From contig JACCWU010000137.1 in NCBI GenBank assembly GCA_013697465.1, forward strand, positions 1-6,969: DNA of 6,969 nucleotides. The letters run 5' to 3'. This document shows, one piece after another, positions 5,984 through 6,969 of the stretch. The stretch is from Actinomycetota bacterium (GTDB lineage Bacteria > Actinomycetota > Thermoleophilia > Gaiellales > Gaiellaceae). Both the position numbers and the translations under genes were made by a program. Below the pieces are notes generated by a model. The model was not told the DNA's origin and searched no databases. It worked only from the letters and a program-made list of their open reading frames with translations. How positions within the stretch are numbered: the stretch's first letter is position 1; each line of letters starts with the position of its first letter.

Positions 5984-6969
5984 ATGACAATCGATTATCC
6001 GGCGAGCCGCCGGCCACAGCCGCTCGACTACGCTCTGCCCGTGAGCTTCCGCACGATCGACGAGCTCGAGGGCGCGCTCCGCGACGCGGACTACCTCCCC
6101 GATCGCGGGCTCGCCACGGCGCTCTTCCTCTCGCTGGCCCTCGAGAAGCCGCTCCTGCTCGAAGGCGAAGCGGGAGTGGGGAAGACCGAGGCGGCGAAGG
6201 CGCTTGCGACTGCGCTCCCCGCTCGGCTGATCAGGCTCCAGTGCTACGAGGGTCTGGACGTCTCGCACGCCGTCTACGAGTGGAACTACCCGCGGCAACT
6301 GCTGCACATCCGCGCGGCACAGGAGGGAACGGTCTCCGAGGACGAGCTGTTCGGCGCGGAGTTCCTCATCAGGCGGCCTCTCCTCGAGGCGATCGACAGC
6401 GACGAGCGGGTCGTGCTCCTGATCGACGAGGTCGACCGCGCGGACGAGGAGTTCGAGGCGTTCCTGCTCGAAGTGCTCTCGGACTTCCAGATCACGATCC
6501 CCGAGCTCGGAACGATCAAGGCGCGGCGCAAGCCGGCGGTCGTGCTCACCTCGAACCGCACGCGCGAGCTGCACGACGCGCTCAAACGCCGGACGCTCTT
6601 CCACTGGATCGGGCACCCGTCGCTCGAGCGCGAGGTCGACATCGTCCGTCTGCGCGTGCCGGGGATCCCCGAGCGTCTCGCGGCAGAGGCAGCAGGTTTC
6701 GTGCGCGGGCTTCGCGGCCTCGATCTCGCGAAGCCGCCCGGAGTCGCCGAGACGATCGACTGGGCACAGGCGTTGGCCGCGCTCGGCCGCGAGGAGATCG
6801 ACGCCGAGGTCGTCGAGCAGACCCTCGGCTCCGTGCTCAAGTACCGCGAGGACATCGAAGCGGTTCGCGACGAGACGCTCGTCGGCCTCATCGAAGAGGC
6901 GCGCGCGGACGATCTCCTGCTCGCGCTCGAGCGACGGGTAGTCGATCCAGTGGTAGAGGCAGCGGCGCT
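5984..6969 (+). CDS. MoxR/CoxD-type AAA+ ATPase, 3' end outside the window
   Basis: This is a MoxR-family AAA+ ATPase: Walker A GEAGVGKT (residues 61-68 from the ATG), Walker B LLIDEVDR (D148, E149), sensor 1 TSN (N191), then RRTLFHWIGHPSLERE and a lid ending in LGSVLKYREDIEAV. Such CoxD-like ATPases sit beside molybdenum hydroxylase genes and are thought to act as chaperones inserting or activating the metal centre. Here it diverges from that operon. The start is uncertain. The ATG at 5984 has a weak GGGGT site nine bases upstream, whereas the GTG at 6041 fits the usual family N-terminus but has no Shine-Dalgarno site. Family-like sequence ends near 6905; beyond it the frame stays open to the edge while reading antisense to an inverted moxR-like segment. 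The visible 3' end may therefore not be the native one. Confidence 0.92.
   Translation, partial: MTIDYPASRRPQPLDYALPVSFRTIDELEGALRDADYLPDRGLATALFLSLALEKPLLLEGEAGVGKTEAAKALATALPARLIRLQCYEGLDVSHAVYEWNYPRQLLHIRAAQEGTVSEDELFGAEFLIRRPLLEAIDSDERVVLLIDEVDRADEEFEAFLLEVLSDFQITIPELGTIKARRKPAVVLTSNRTRELHDALKRRTLFHWIGHPSLEREVDIVRLRVPGIPERLAAEAAGFVRGLRGLDLAKPPGVAETIDWAQALAALGREEIDAEVVEQTLGSVLKYREDIEAVRDETLVGLIEEARADDLLLALERRVVDPVVEAAA
6587..6655 (+). repeat. Plus-strand arm of an imperfect inverted repeat inside moxR
   Basis: This 69-base coding segment, encoding RRTLFHWIGHPSLERE and seven more residues, matches the reverse complement of 6899-6967 at 54 of 69 positions by hand count. The match includes a 20-base identical core, acccgtcgctcgagcgcgag. 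Codon phase is kept between the arms, and the differences are amino-acid-like substitutions. The similarity is thus between homologous protein segments and not a simple DNA repeat. Confidence 0.8.
6899..6967 (-). other. Inverted fragment of a second moxR-like coding sequence at the right edge
   Basis: Read on the minus strand from 6967 this encodes RRCLYHWIDYPSLERE followed by QEIVRAR. That is the conserved post-sensor segment of MoxR ATPases, and it matches the plus-strand gene at 16 of 23 residues. Upstream sequence lies outside the window. Past about 6899 the minus frame stays open but becomes antisense to the plus-strand gene's C-terminus and loses clear family likeness. It may be the truncated end of a convergent moxR paralogue, a remnant left by an inversion, or an assembly or amplification chimera. 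Extra sequence to the right is needed to decide. Confidence 0.6.

Noticed and set aside
5999..6013. Inverted repeat CCGGC-GAGCC-GCCGG as an operator near the moxR start
   Set aside because: A five-base arm of pure G/C is expected often by chance in DNA of this composition, and it has no further support.
5957..6616. Minus-strand open frame across the moxR-type gene
   Set aside because: Its translation is an antisense shadow of the ATPase. Only its far upstream continuation (6899-6967) resembles a protein family, and that part is reported separately.

Overview
The window is GC-rich, and its genes end third codon positions mostly in G or C. It uses GTG and apparently CTG starts, and carries a large NB-ARC/TPR regulator of the kind common in actinobacteria. 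A high-GC actinobacterium is the best guess, possibly of the Thermoleophilia type, but this is inferred from style and not from a marker gene. Both ends cut through genes, so this may be a whole short contig or an internal slice.

Layout. Positions 1-1629 (+) hold the C-terminal part of a STAND/AfsR-like ATPase regulator with TPR-like repeats. A hairpin overlaps its stop codon, and it converges on a minus-strand operon. That operon runs leftward from 5915 to 1759 and encodes a molybdenum hydroxylase of the xanthine dehydrogenase family in the order FAD subunit, [2Fe-2S] subunit, molybdopterin subunit part 1, molybdopterin subunit part 2, cupin. Every junction overlaps by 1 or 4 bases (TGATG, ATGA, TGATG, CTGA), so the five genes look translationally coupled. 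A MoxR/CoxD-type AAA+ ATPase diverges from the operon at about 5984 (+) and runs off the right edge.

How they fit together. The FAD, iron-sulfur and molybdopterin chains would form one electron-transfer enzyme that hydroxylates an unknown, probably small, substrate. The MoxR-type ATPase is the usual candidate for maturing the cofactor of such enzymes. The cupin may be a metal-binding accessory or handle a pathway metabolite. The regulator is convergent and need not be related.

Most notable points. (1) The molybdopterin-binding chain is split into two genes, each with its own start and the second with a strong Shine-Dalgarno site. The split and gene order recall the NdhF/S/L/M nicotinate dehydrogenase of Eubacterium barkeri. 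(2) The cupin appears to begin at a CTG codon that overlaps the previous stop. (3) At the right edge, an inverted, diverged copy of a moxR segment lies on the minus strand while the plus-strand moxR frame runs through it without a stop. This could be a convergent paralogue, a rearrangement or an assembly chimera.
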